DNA of 64,000 bases from Hemileia vastatrix (GCA_030280995.1 JASXTE010000001.1:13487001-13551000); one strand, 5' to 3'. Positions 34,162 to 46,500 are shown, numbered from the stretch's first letter. The notes: generated by a model from the sequence alone, not told the origin. Numbers and translations: made by a program.

Positions 34162-34995
34162 AAATGGTATCCCCCAGACAATTGATGAGCTAATCTCCTG
34201 ATACCTTACCCACATCCAAGTGCAACTTGATGTGGTCACACCTAAAAAAAAAAAAAAAATTATTTATTTATTTTTATTTTGACTCCTCCTCTTCAACCAA
34301 AAAAATTGCCAGAGCCCTATCTTGAGCTTTTGAACAAACATAGCCTCAATAAAAAATTAAAAGAAAAAAAGAGAAAAAAAGAAAAAAATCTTGAATCCAC
34401 CACTTTCACAGCCAACACCCTAAAACCACATAGCTAAGCCAGCTCCAGGTCTACAGAAAAGATCACAGGGTGGGCTCCCTCCAATAAGTAAAAATTATGG
34501 GAGACCACCAGTGATCCACCACCAATCCAAAATCACCAAAAGACATCCAAGGCAATCCAGTTTAAAGTCATGGAAGACTAAAAACCTGAATCACAAAAAA
34601 AAAACACTAGAATTCAACTAGAAAAAAACTAAAGGCTTGAAACAGACATTCTGGGGTAACTGTTCTACAGAGCAGCCAGCTCATCAGTTACCCCCATACT
34701 TGCCAAAATAAATTATAGAAGCCCCCCCTAGGTACCTTCTAACAAAAACACAAAATCCAAAAAAATTAAACAAAACCAATAAGCATGAGGGGTCCAACAC
34801 TTGAAGACCAAAAGAATTTCCAGTTTAAAGTCATGGTGGACTATAAACCTGTTAAAGAAAAAAATAATAATAGAATTCAACAAATTTAAGAGAAGGGGTT
34901 GGAAACAGACAATCTGGGGTAACTGTTGTTAGAGCAGCCAGCCCATCAGTTACCCCCACACTTGCCAAAATAAAATCTAGAAGCCCCACCCCTCG
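34162..34995. repeat. Hairpin-repeat block (Gypsy-D copy 1)
   Basis: Three hairpin types occur in order: GGTATCCCCCAG...CTGATACC (34164-34205); GATCACAGGGTGGGCTCCC...GGGAGACCACCAGTGATC (34455-34518); and GGGGTAACTG...CAGTTACCCCC twice (34652-34695, 34914-34960). AGTC...GACT variants lie between them. The same types recur at 54640-55600. Confidence 0.8.
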
Positions 34996-34999
34996 TTAC

Positions 35000-35746
35000 C
35001 CTCTAACAAAAGGATTTTCCAACACAAATCAAATACATAGAGGCCAAATTAAGCAAAACCAAAACAATTAAGTAGTTAATCCTCATTTTGGAGAAATCAA
35101 ATTCTTGAAATCCAAAGGTTAAAACCAATAAGCTTGCCCCTAGGGCCTGAACCCCCTAAGCTCCTCTTCAAATTCTTATATCCCAACATCAGACCTCCAA
35201 ACAAATCTTCCATCCTCTGCCATACACTGAGTCTACCATAGTTCAAATCACCAGAATCAATAAATTCTCCACCCTGTGAAAAATCTGTAACCTACACCAC
35301 ATCTTTAAAATCAACCTCCATACCAGTGACATCCAAAACATCACAATTTTCATCCTCCCTATAGGAATCTTACTTAAAATATGCAAAATCCTCCAGAATA
35401 ACATCCATAACATCAAAATAAAAATCCTCCTCCAAGCAGAGACCTTCTGATCTTGAGAGAAACACCTGAAAATAATCTTCCCCTATTAGAAAAAGATCTA
35501 TAACAGAATCTTTCTGTCCATACAAAAATTCAACTGATACATCCTCCTCCAATAAGCCACTATCTGAACTTGAGAAAGAAAAATAATCATCCCTCAACCA
35601 TTCATCCACCACAGATCCCTTCTCAATATCCCAAAATCCTTCATCATGACCAGACAAATCCTTCTTCCTACATAATTTATCCAAACTTAAGGAAATACAC
35701 TTATCCTAGTCAATACATCTCCAAAACATCCAGTGAAACACATTCC
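35000..35746 (-). pseudogene. Gypsy-D pol remnant, acidic spacer region
   Basis: A minus-strand frame at 35684-35370 is very acidic (FSFSSSDSGLLEEDVSVEF, CLEEDFYFDVMDVILEDF). Other fragments continue to about 35150. Its place relative to the hairpin block corresponds to the pol-proximal part of the longer Gypsy-D, whose RNase H-integrase spacer is similarly acidic. No catalytic motif is visible. The relic is cut at 35747 by a solo LTR-A. Confidence 0.4.
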
Positions 35747-36968
35747 TGAGCTCCCATGGTATCCTATGGAAAAGAAAAATAAGCTTCACAAACATCAAAA
35801 ATATTTTATTGAATAATGAAATTATATAAATATTTTATAAATAAGTTAAATAATTATCATATTAATTTTATTATTATTTAAATTATTTATATAATTACAC
35901 AAAACATAATATATATTATTTTCTAGAAAATCATGGCACATTTATATGTATTTAATATTTATAAATTAATAATAATTATTTATAAATATATATTATAATT
36001 GTAATGATAAAATTAACTTATAATGTAATTAATACTTAATTAATAAAATTTATCTATTAAATAAAACTTTTCATATATTATTATCCATAAATATTGGGCA
36101 CTTTTTTGAGCCTTAATTGTGTCAGGAAAATTATTAAATAAGTTAAAACACTTATTTAATAAAAGTGTATTCAAACTCTCACTTTAAATTAGAAATATTA
36201 TTAAACAAATTATTTGTTTCATTCAAACTAGCTATTAAATTAATTAAATAGTTGAAAAAAATTAATTAATTATGCTTTATAATAGGTTAAATTTATTACA
36301 TGAATTTTTGTGTCAAAATATTTTTATTTGTTTCAATTAAAACACTTACATCTCACAGTAATACCTGTTTTTGATTATATTACTCACAATTCTTATGTTT
36401 CAGACTTACTTAGTTACTCATTATTTTGATTAACTGGTTTGGGAAATTATGGTGGGAAAAATAGTTACTTACTCATGGGTTTAGTTAATTGTTTCATGTT
36501 TCTCTCCTAATATCTATGTTTTAGTTATATTATTTTATTTACTTGTTTAATGTTATTACTATGCTCTATATACTAATTTGTGGCGCTTCAGAGGTCCCCT
36601 TTCCTATAAAAAGGCCTTTGGTAATACCCTTTAGCCCCATAACTTACATTACTTATACAATTTACATACTTTTTATTTTTATTTTTTTGTGATGCTACAA
36701 GTCCTCTTAAAAATACTATATAAATAAATTAAAGGTTTCTTTAAGATTTTTAGTAGTCTGTAGTTGTTATTTAAGCAGAGTAGAATTACTTACTGAATCA
36801 AAACACCCATTAGACAATTGTCTTTCTCTTGTCAAAATTACTAAACCCGTCATTGCACTTCCTTTAAATAATTCCCCTTAGCCTTATTTTTTTTATTTCT
36901 TCCCCCTTCTCTTTTTTTCTCCCTTTCTCTCTCTTCTCCTTCTCCTTCTTCTAGAAGACCGGCCAACA
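35747..36968 (+). mobile_element. Solo LTR-A (copy 3)
   Basis: Starts TGAGCTCCCATGGTATCC, ends AGACCGGCCAACA, 1222 bp, with near-identical target flanks ATTCC (35742-35746) and ATTCT (36969-36973). It contains GTGGCGCTTCAGAGG then CTATAAAAAGGCC at about 36606, matching copies 1 and 2. Confidence 0.8.
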
Positions 36969-37490
36969 ATTCTGAAGTTTGTATGGAGCTTTTACAGACT
37001 TCCAGAATCAGTTAGAATATTAAAACTTTAGTAAAAAATTCAAAAAATCACAGATGATAACCCTACTTCTTTTCTATATTCCTAAAAAAAAGTTTTAGTC
37101 TGCGCAGCCCTATTCATCCAATAAAAAATTATCAATGTTAAAATTATCAAAAATACTTTATAAAATCATTAAAAAATATAAGAAAAGTTTTGAAAACTCA
37201 CAAAAAATTTCTAATGGTTTTTAGTCTCCTGAATTTTATTTTCATGCACTTTTAAGCCTATACTTTCATTTCTTGGCGATTAAATAATTGTTTCATCTTG
37301 ACTTGTATATTTGAGCCATTTATGCAATATAAACATCCATTCTTTTAATATAAAAATTATATAAAATTAGATTTGCCTTTCCAATCTCTATAATAACAAT
37401 CCTAAGTCTATCTAAAAATATTTATGAGTTTCATACTAAACTTTAGACTGCAACAAAATTACATTATATCAAATCATTTTCAACAATAAT
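36969..37490. other. Gene-free AT-rich stretch
   Basis: No reading frame or repeat could be supported between the solo LTR-A and the Copia-2 relic. Confidence 0.45.
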
Positions 37491-39400
37491 GCAGACTTGT
37501 TACCTATCAAAGTTTTTGGTAAGTGGGAATATTTACATATTCCAACTGAAAATAGGATAAGAATGGTGGTCTGGGAAGTGCATTGTAGATTTTTTGGGCT
37601 TATAGATGGTGGTAAAGGTTGAAGTTTTCGGCATCCAGAGTCTAATTCTTTTTTTCAGTCAGCAATGGCAAAATTCATCTCTGAAGGAGAACAGAAAAAT
37701 ACCAAAGCACTCACATTATCACATCCATTGGAATCTCAATCTAAAGTTGATTTATCATTCACTTTAAATCAACTTAAATTTGGTGATTTTACAGCAGAAG
37801 AGACTGTTTCTGCTTAAGATGTTATTTTTGACTTCATTAACAATAATTCTTGCAATCTTTTTGATAAACTGCCTCAAACATTCAAAAAGGAAATGAACTA
37901 AACTGATTCAGTTGAATGGAAATCAGCTTGTCTTCAGGTATTAGATAACATTTCTAATATGAATGTATTAGATATTGTACCTCTTCTTCCTGTAAAAACT
38001 GTAACTGGTGTTATATGGGGTTTTCTCTCATAAGATATGGGTTTGGGAAGATCATCAAGCACAAGACACCCTATATGGCTCAGGGTTTCAAACAATTTGA
38101 AGGAATTGAATTTAATGATACTTTTTAACCCATAGCTACTTTTGCATCCTTGCTTTTAATTCTCACTCTAGCAGCTACCTACAACTGGCCAGTCAAAACT
38201 TTTGATGTCACTGAAGCTTTTTTCAATAGTGATCTTGAAGAAGAAATCTATGTCAAGCAGTCTGAAGGTTTCCAATCTCTTAATCCAACTCATGTCTTCA
38301 AGCTTAAGAAAGCCCTATATGGTACTAAGGAAGCAGCCAGGTGCTAGTGGAAACATTTCAGTGAAATTCTGGAATGTTTGGGTTATATATAGGTCAAGAA
38401 ATTAGGATGCATGTGTATATGTGCTAGCAAAAGATGGTTCCAAGGGGATGCTATGGGTTCATGTGGATTATGGTGTGGTTGTAGGGAGTAGTGATACAGT
38501 ATTGAGAGAGTTAGAAATGGATATAGGGAGTAGTTTAAAGGTGAAATGGTCTGATGGTATCTTTTCTATTGCTGGTCTAGCTGTTTCACAATTCTCCAAA
38601 GGTTTTTCTATTCAACAAAAAGCTCTTGTCAAAAAAACTCACAATGAACACAACGCAGAAAGTCTTACTACTCACTTGCCTTTTCCAATGGGTCTTTCTT
38701 TAGTCTCATTCAAAGAAAAACTCACCCTTCAGTGAAAGCTATCAAATTTTTATCTATCATTGGTTCTTTGTCATACCTTGTAGCTGGATCAAGGCCTGAT
38801 TTAGCATATCCTGTCAATTTCCTGGAAGGTTATAAATTAAGACCAGGTAGAGCTGAATGGGATGCACTTATTCAATTGCTGAGATATCTGCTGTTCACCG
38901 AAGATATGAAATTTTATCTCTTCCCAAAAATCAACATCAATTTCTCAACAGAAGCATATTGTGATGCTACTTGGGGTGGTGAATTTTCTAGAGCTATGGG
39001 CCATCATGTTCTTCAGATTAACAACTGTCTTATATTATGGCAATCAAAAAATCAATAAAGAGTAGTTAGGGCTTCACTTCACTCACAATTTATGGCAATG
39101 TCAAATGCGAATTTCCAAGCTCTGTTGATGAAAAACCTTCTTCAAGAAGTGTATTTGTGCCATGGATCAACAACTCTTTGCTATGACAACAAAGGCACTA
39201 TTGTTGCACCTACAGATAACCCTTCAGACAAGCATTGTAGACATGTTGACAGAAATTTTTGTTTTGTGAATGAGAAAGTTCATTGGTATGAAATACACAT
39301 TAAATCGGTTTAAACTAGGGATCAATTGGAATATTTTTTGACAAAGAATTTGGGTCCAAATGTAAGGAAAAATAAGAGATATTTTTTGGGAGGTTTCTAG
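37491..39400 (+). pseudogene. Copia-2 Pol relic (integrase C-terminus, RT, RNase H)
   Basis: Begins FGKWEYLHIPTEN, corresponding to the post-integrase FGEVAFFHVAKSQ of Copia-1, with GLIDGGKG following. RT: TFDVTEAFFNSDLEEEIYVK, KALYGTKEAARC then a stop where Trp is usual, and the catalytic site reads LWVHVDYGVVVG, so the second catalytic Asp is Tyr. Then GSLSYLVAGSRPDLAYPVNF. RNase H: EAYCDATWGGEF, HSQFMAMSNANF, TTLCYDNKGTIVAP. At least eight in-frame stops or shifts. It is a different Copia family from Copia-1 and much more decayed. Confidence 0.85.
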
Positions 39401-39482
39401 TTACTGCATTTAATTATATTTATTTTTTTTCTTCTGAATATATTAGTTGTGGATGGTTGTAAAGAAATAATTCAGAGGGGGT

Positions 39483-39930
39483 TGTTACATGTTGTAAATT
39501 AATAACTTAGTGATTGATTCAGTACATAATGTGTAAATAGTCTGTGGTGCAGCTGAGGCCTCTAACCCTGGTTCACACCAGACAAAGTGCTGACACTGCT
39601 ACCATAGGTGATTTATGAAATATTATTGATTCAATCTGGACAAAGTGTTGAAACTTCTACCATAACCATAACTAAAATTGATAATCATAATCCTAGCAAA
39701 GCTGTAATAATTATATGCTTAATCCTTGTAACCTTGTTGTTATGCTTGATCATGATCATAATACAGATGCTCCACAAAAGTAGCAAATCTGTAATGGTAA
39801 TGTAATGGTTGTATAACAATTAGGTAAGGAGTGTTTTAACATTAAAGGAGAACATAAGTAGAGTAAACTCCCACTTAAGTTTAAAAAAATTATTACATCA
39901 TTGTTACACAACTGTTACACTACCATTATG
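39483..39930 (+). repeat. Probable Copia-2 3' LTR
   Basis: A polypurine tract CAGAGGGGG is followed by TGTTACATGTTGTAAATT, the expected start of an LTR. The end is uncertain: TTACA-type endings occur near 39898 and 39906-39922. No second copy exists in the window to fix the boundary. Confidence 0.45.
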
Positions 39931-40803
39931 CATTTTTTACTTTTACCTCATACTCACAGGCACCGCAGAAACCCTATTTTCATGTATAAAGTAACTGTGT
40001 AGAATTATGATGAGAACCATTAGGAATTAATATTATCAAAAATCATACAAAACCAATCCTATTGCTAATGGGTGATGGGCCTGTAAAGGGCTGTTATCTG
40101 TTATCTGTTAATTTTTTTTGGCTTTTTTTTCTCTCTCTCCAGATATATTTTGGCTTTATCAGTTTTTATTTCTCCTTTTTTTTTCTTCCTCTATCTTTTT
40201 TTCTTTCTCTTTCTTTTGCTATAAGGATATATTTTGGCCTTATCAGACATTTTTTTCTCTCTGCCTATCTTGTTTCATCCTCTCTTGCTCCCTTGTGACT
40301 GTTGATTAGGTCAAGATCTTGGCCAGAACCTTTCACTTTTCATTTCTCACAAAAATAGCTAATTTCAAGTGTGATAAAAACCCATGTTTATTTTAACCCA
40401 TCTAGTTTTTCCATGACTCTATGTCACTCCCAAATGCATGATTGTATCCCTTTTTAAAAAGTATGGATTAAAAAAATTAACATAAAAATAATCATCCTTA
40501 CATTTTAGAAACATCATTTTTCTGATTTTCCTACTTGTTACACAAAGTCTTTTAAAATTATATTCCCTGAAGAGTGCTGAAACACTGTCATGATTGTCCA
40601 ATCAAATTATCTATAAGGAATCCTCTCTAAAAAACTTTGAATTTCCTCTTATTTATTTCTTGAATATTTTTTTTCCATAGATTTCTTTATGCTAGATATT
40701 CTCATCAAAACTTCTATATTTCAAGGTGAAACTCTCATGTCGTTCAGCTTTCTTACTGAGTAATTCCAAAAAATAAAATAAAATAAAAATAATAATTATA
40801 AAA
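39931..40803. other. Gene-free region with a duplicated CT-rich unit
   Basis: GATATATTTTGGC(T/C)TTATCAG occurs twice, at about 40141 and 40226, within a CT-rich stretch that opens spurious Phe/Ser/Leu frames. No gene seen. Confidence 0.5.
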
Positions 40804-41002
40804 AGGGGTGCCAGAGTTAGAAATATTTAATTTTACAATCCCTCTTTTATCTACCAAATCTGTCAACATTTTCATTTTATATGTGGCATAAAGCTCCTTA
40901 AAAACAGATTTTTACTGTTAATTAAAGTGAATTTTGTGTCTTTATTTTTGTGTTGTGAAAAATCTTTTAAATAATTTAAGATTCTTAACTCTGACACCCC
41001 CT
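40804..41002. mobile_element. GGGGTGTC-type MITE (a)
   Basis: Left end AGGGGTGCCAGAGTTAGAA and right end TTAACTCTGACACCCCCT are inverted copies. About 199 bp, AT-rich interior. The terminus matches that of the PIF/Harbinger element at 10452. Confidence 0.75.
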
Positions 41003-41453
41003 AATAATAATAGTAGATAAAAACTATTATTTCTCAAATCATTTCATTTTGTTTTCTTATATAAAATTTTGATATTTTACTTGACTAGAATACAAAATAA
41101 ATAGTTGAAATAAAAAACCTGTTGATTTAAAAATGAACAAAGAAAAAGCTTATCCACCTCTCAGCTCATAGCAAGTAAAAGGAAAATCTTCATTTGATTC
41201 AAGTTAACTAGCACTGTGTCATATTTTTCTCAGGCCACATAGATACAAGAATGTACCATCTATTAATTCTGATGATCTCATAGTTACCCACACTATTTCT
41301 GAAGCACATGCCCAAATTATTGAAGGCCATTCACTCCAATAAAAATTTATTTTAGTGTTCAAGTGACTTTCATTATATTTTTGATATCATCTTTAGCTGT
41401 CTATTTTGTGAAATTTTAGCTCTGTTAATACTTTTTCAAGAAAACTTTATATT

Positions 41454-41655
41454 AGGGGGTTTCAAACATTGCAAATCAGCCATTAGAAAATATCACTTTT
41501 TGAAATCAAAAAAATATCTTATAAACTTTCAATTATATTAATTTTTTACTGTTAAATATCCTTCTTTTGATGACCTAATACAGATAGGATTCCTATTTTT
41601 TGTGAATAGAAATGAATTTTCTGTGTTTTCAATTTTGCCATGTTTGACACCCCCT
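41454..41655. mobile_element. GGGGTGTC-type MITE (b)
   Basis: Left end AGGGGGTTTCAAACATTGCA, right end TTTGCCATGTTTGACACCCCCT. 202 bp. Flanks TATTA and TACTA (counted from the first G) differ by one base. Confidence 0.8.
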
Positions 41656-42252
41656 ACTATTACTGTCATTAATATCATAGAACATATGCTTAAAAATACC
41701 AATTATCAGGCATTTCAGTGGATTGGAAGAAGTTGTGTAAAAAATTGAGAATACAACTACAGGCTTGTAAACAGAAAAATTAATTTTAGATTTTTTAAAA
41801 CTCATGATAAAGTTTTATGATTATGGGAAGGAAATCTCCTTAAAATAACTATAAAAACTAGAGCTTTAACTAGATTGAGCTCTTTATAATTTGAGGATAT
41901 TAATTTATGGAATTGTGGACCAGTTTCCTGGTGTTTTTTTACTGATGATTTCCAATTTATAAAATAAAATTAAATACCACACTATGAGTTTAGCTGATTA
42001 AAAATCCAAAACATTTATTTAATTTGAGTAAGAAAATATCTTTAACAGTTATAAAGCTAATTTTTAAATATTTTTAGAACGTCTGAAATCATCTCTTTCC
42101 TGTAAGGAAATTTAAAAATCAATGGCATTCTGTTACTTTTTTAAGGATTATATATTAAATGGTGAATAAATCAGGTGTAATCACAATTAGAAAACTATCA
42201 ATTCATATTTTATGAGTGTGGATTTTCAAAACACACCAGCCTCAACACTAGC

Positions 42253-42366
42253 CACCAGAAAAATAAATCTGGCACCTGCAAGCAGGTTCCCATCCCTAAC
42301 TGAACTATGGTAGTTCAATTGGGGGAGACCCCTTCTAGCAGGTGCTAACATTTTTTGTTCCAAGTG
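42253..42366. mobile_element. MITE-X (copy 2)
   Basis: CACCAGAAAAATAAATCTGG...TTTGTTCCAAGTG, with the same centre (TGAACTATGGTAGTTCAATT) as the copy at 21742. 114 bp, more diverged, no clear target duplication. Confidence 0.75.
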
Positions 42367-42795
42367 TATTCAAAAATAAAAATAATTTTTTTTTTACTTG
42401 ACTTCATTTTTTCTCAATAAAAAGTTCTGTTTTGAAAAGTAAGAAAAGAAAAAATTAAAAAAGAATAAGCTCACAGTAACTGATAATTTTTAAGTGGAGC
42501 AAGTTTCAATCAAGACAGTAATAATATATATGTAGCAGAAAATCAAGATAGGGAAAGTAGAGATGAATTTAAAAAAAGGAGGAAGAAAAGGGGAGTATTA
42601 GAAAAAATTAGAGAGAATGGTTCCAGAAATAGTTCAACTATCTTCATCTGAGATAGTAAAGAGAGATTCACAAATTCATAAAACATTTTTTGGCTGTTTT
42701 TTTTTCTGGATATTTTATTTGTGCTGGAGATTTATCCATGTCCTCTATTATTTCTGTGTTTTGGATCTTGAGTAATTTAAAGAAAAAAGTCCTAA

Positions 42796-42906
42796 CACAG
42801 GAGGAAAAAATGGCAACCTAACGTCAGGCTCATTTCACATACTGAATTGATTCAATTCAGTATGTGAACTAAGCCCAATTTTTGGTTGCCACTTTTTTCC
42901 CCTGTG
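42796..42906. mobile_element. CACAGG-type MITE
   Basis: CACAGGAGGAAAAAATGGCA at the left and ACTTTTTTCCCCTGTG at the right, flanked by TAA on both sides. The centre is a long palindrome (CACATACTGAATTG/CAATTCAGTATGTG). 111 bp. Confidence 0.85.
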
Positions 42907-43629
42907 TAAATTATTATATCAAATCTGATATTTTTAAGAATTATTCAAATTTAAGTCAAAAAAATTAATAATATTTTAAATAATAATTCTGAATTTTATT
43001 ATGATTTGTGAAAAATAATCAATACTATTAATTTATTTTGGACTTATTCTAAAATCCAATTCTTGAGCGTATAAAATTTAAAAAAAATTCATGAATCAAC
43101 ATGTATTTCTTTCCACAAAAATAAAACTAAAAACATAACTTTTATTAACCAAAAAATGTGGGTTTTGGTTCATGATATGCCAAATATGAAAAAATAATAA
43201 TGGCTCATTTGTTCAAAGAAAAGGCTATTTTTCAAAGACAGATGTCTAAATTTGACACTCCTTATAATATTCATTCCAAATCTTCTTTTTAATTATTTTA
43301 GGGATTTAGTTTAAAGAAAAATGAGAGTAAAGTGGTTGGAAGTATGTCCTGGGATATATCAGATTTGACATGATAGGGTCACTTAAAAGATTCAAGGAAT
43401 GATTTTATAGTCTATTAGGGTCTTAGAATTTGAAATATTATTTCAAAATTCCAAAAAGGCTATTTTTTATATAACAGGGGATGTTGAAGTTTAAAGTCTA
43501 TTATAAATTAAAATGTATTTCTTTCTTTAAAAATACAACTAAAAATGTAACTTTTATTATTAGAAAAAACTGATTTTTGGTACATCATATGCATGCAATA
43601 AATGAAAGTATAATCATCACTGATATAAT

Positions 43630-43829
43630 AGGGGGTATCAAAGTTAGAAATTTGTAATCATTTAAAAGGAATTTCACAGCACAAAAAGAGAGCAAAAAAA
43701 TTTAAATTAATTCTTGGTAAAAAGGTGTTTTGGTGGTACAATATGCCATATATTAAAAAATAAACATGGTTGATTCAGAGGGAAAAAAAAGTTTTCTTAA
43801 ATGGAAGATTTCTAACTTTGATACACCCT
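43630..43829. mobile_element. GGGGTGTC-type MITE (c)
   Basis: Left AGGGGGTATCAAAGTTAGAA and right TCTAACTTTGATACACCCT. 200 bp. Flanks TAATA on both sides if counted from the first G, or AAT as a 3-bp duplication. Confidence 0.85.
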
Positions 43830-44346
43830 AATAAAGGAAATAAATGGTTTATAATGGCAGATTCATAGCATTGACATCCCCTAATTGATTTATTTTTTTT
43901 CAAAAACATGTTTTTGTAACTTGTTGATTAATTTCAATTGAAATTACTCCTTTTTCTTAATACAATTTAGTTTCATTATCTTTGAAATAACTCTATCTAC
44001 TTCAAAAACTAGAATTTGGTTTGCAGTGACTGATTTGGTTTGAAATAAGCATTTAATCCAAGAGCTGATTTTTTAAATTTTGACATCCACTATTTGGGTG
44101 TCTCAAAGTTATAAAATTTGAACTTATGTTAAATGTGGGTCTCAAATCATATTGAACCTTAAAAACTAAGACTTAAATTTTGAGAATAAGCCACAGATCT
44201 TAAAGTGGTTTTGGGATAAAGACTTTTTTTTACTAAAAAAAGTGAGAGGGATTGGCATTAAGTAAAAAAGAATCATCATATATAAAAATAAAAAAATTCT
44301 TTTAAAGACAAGAATATAAAAATAAAAGGATATAGGTAAAGATATA

Positions 44347-44507
44347 AATAGGGGGTCTCAAACATAAGAATATACCAAAATTAGGAGGTGATTTACCTCA
44401 TTTTTGAGACCCATAGCTCTAAGTCTGAAATTAATCATGGAATTTTGCAATGGAATTTTGATATTAAAGTACACCAGGTGTGTATGCTAATTTTTTAGAC
44501 CCCCCTA
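44347..44507. mobile_element. GGGGTGTC-type MITE (d)
   Basis: Left AGGGGGTCTCAAACATAAG, right ATTTTTTAGACCCCCCT. About 160 bp. Single ends of further copies are at 43250 (TTTGACACTCCTTA), 43880 (TTGACATCCCCTAA) and 44094 (GGGTGTCTCAAAG), so at least six members are clustered here. Confidence 0.6.
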
Positions 44508-44625
44508 AGTGTGAAATAGGGAAGTTGCAATCAACCTTTATAAAAATTTATTGATGAATGGAAGAATATGGTGTGATTTTGAAGGTGAAAATACAGAGGG
44601 AATTGTCAAATTATTAAGGAAAAAG

Positions 44626-45403
44626 TGTCACTAGATGGCCTATGCACATGGCTGAGGGTGTTCATGAGTGAGTGAGATTTGGAAAGATGGTTGGAGACTT
44701 CATAAAAGCACAGAGGAATACTTCAAGGGAGTGTTTAAAAGATATTTCAAAGATATTTTACTACTGCTTCAAAATAAGTTTGAGGTGACTAATTATGTAT
44801 TGCACAGTAACACTAAAATTCAGGTGAATCTTACAAATGGTTGGAACTTAATAAACAAAAGAGATTTATAAGTTTAAGAGTTGAAAATAAATTGGTTATT
44901 GAGAAAGGTAGGAGACAATCATATCTTTATATATATTTAACTACTATCACAACAGTATTATTATTTAATTCTAAGGAATTTCAAACCAAATCCACCCAAT
45001 TATATAGACAACTCAACCTTGCATTGACCCCTTTAATTAACCAACATTAATTTATCATTGACCCTGGAATATAACCCACAGATCCTTTAACCTTACTTCT
45101 ATTCCTACTCACAGACTTTAATTACCCTTAGACACACAATAAACCAAGATTGAAAATATACCATCAATCCTAGCTTTAATACATCAGGCATTTGCTTAAG
45201 GTTTAAAAGGATAAGCAGATGATTGACTAATTTTAATTTAAGTTTTAGATAGGGCAGTTACTAGTGTGGCCAAATCAAGACACACAAAGGGAAAAAGCAT
45301 TTGCTATGTAGATGTTTCTTTCTGTGCTTTGGGTATGGATTTTTGTACTGATTTATGGATTAAAAGATTGAATTTTGCTTCAAGTGTCATGTGGCATGTG
45401 AAA
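44626..45403 (-). mobile_element. LTR-C, 3' LTR of Gypsy-C copy 2
   Basis: Plus-strand boundaries TGTCACTAGATGGCC (44626) and GTGTCATGTGGCATGTGAAA (45403), collinear with the LTR at 29011, including AGGAATACTTCAAGG, AACTCAACCTTGCATTGACC and TCCCAGGTATTAAATG just outside. Minus orientation, like the pol relic to its right. 778 bp. Confidence 0.8.
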
Positions 45404-45537
45404 GATTCCCAGGTATTAAATGAAAGCTCTGTTGAGTGTGAGAAAATTTAATTAACCTTAAATCCTTGTTTCACTTTTCTTGAAAAAATTTAATAGAATT
45501 TTTCAAGTAAAATAGTTAATACTTTGATATCTTTATT

Positions 45538-46500
45538 ATGACTGAAAATCACAATCCAGCTCCCACTACCCCTCATCCCTGCGCTAACAGTGGAATACCT
45601 ACATTTCAATTCAAGGTAGCTCTCACGTCATTCATAGCTATGTATTTATTTTTCATAGAAAGCAATGCATCACAAGGCCCTTGCAAGAAGTGCAAGTTCT
45701 GTTGATGGCACTTGGTAGTGTGTGACTTGTTAGAGAAGAACATAATTGTCAAGGAATGATTTTCTTCAACAAAGTTTTGGTTGATCTCTAAAGATCAGGC
45801 CATTGTCAAGTAAATTTTGGAGGTTCCCATTGAAAATGATTTGGTGGTGGAAAGTGCAGAGAAATTTTTGAATCAGGAGGAGAGGAATGAGATATCAGGT
45901 TGGGTAGCTGGTCTAACTCATGGGAAATGACCAATGGCTCCTGAGGATGAAGTCAAGAAGTTAGTCAAAGATGGGTCGGATCTGGTAGTAGAGGTAGCTC
46001 CTACCACAAAGAAACATCAAATGACTGTTGAGGATGAATAAGATGAGGCAGTGGAGGTAGTTAAAACCACCAAGCCAAGGTTGTTTATTGAAGTAAGTCA
46101 TTTTAAAAAAAAATTCTGTTTTTGCTTTAATAGCTAACTGATCCTTTTTTAGGAGGCAGAAATTAATCAATGATTGCCTATCAAACCAGAGGTGGATAAA
46201 GTCATTGAACCTTGAGTCAATATTGAACAACCAGTTGAAGCAGGTCCCTCAAGGGTTACCCTCACTGGAACCACAACCAATTCTTCAATTGGGGAGGTTT
46301 AAGAAGACTGGAAAGGCTTGTCAAACCATGTTTGTTAAAAAATTTGTGACAAAATTGAGAGGATTGTTGATGCAGCTTCATACAATGTATCCCAGGAGTT
46401 GCTGGACATTGGAGAGGTGGTTCCAGTTGAGGAGGAAGTGTTTTTTGAGAAGGGTAGAAAAGAGATTCAAAAAATAGTGGTGATAATGAAGGAATTGATT
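45538..46500 (+). pseudogene. Antisense Zn2Cys6-like gene of Gypsy-C (copy 2), with intron
   Basis: Starts MTENHNPAPTTPHPCANSGI next to the LTR and continues FFIESNASQGPCKKCKFC; the first cysteine pair seen in copy 1 is replaced here (VALTSFIAM). An acidic and hydrophobic C-terminal region follows (DLVVESAEKFLNQEERNEIS, KKLVKDGSDLVVEVAPTTKK). Exon 1 ends at 46092 (PRLFIE) before GTAAGT; a CTAAC branch-like site and TTTTTTAG at 46152 define a 60-nt intron; exon 2 resumes in frame EAEINQ. Later: IERIVDAASYNVSQELLDIG and a Lys/Glu-rich end. About ten in-frame stops mark it as a relic, but the intron and amino-acid conservation with copy 1 argue that it was once a protein gene. Confidence 0.65.
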
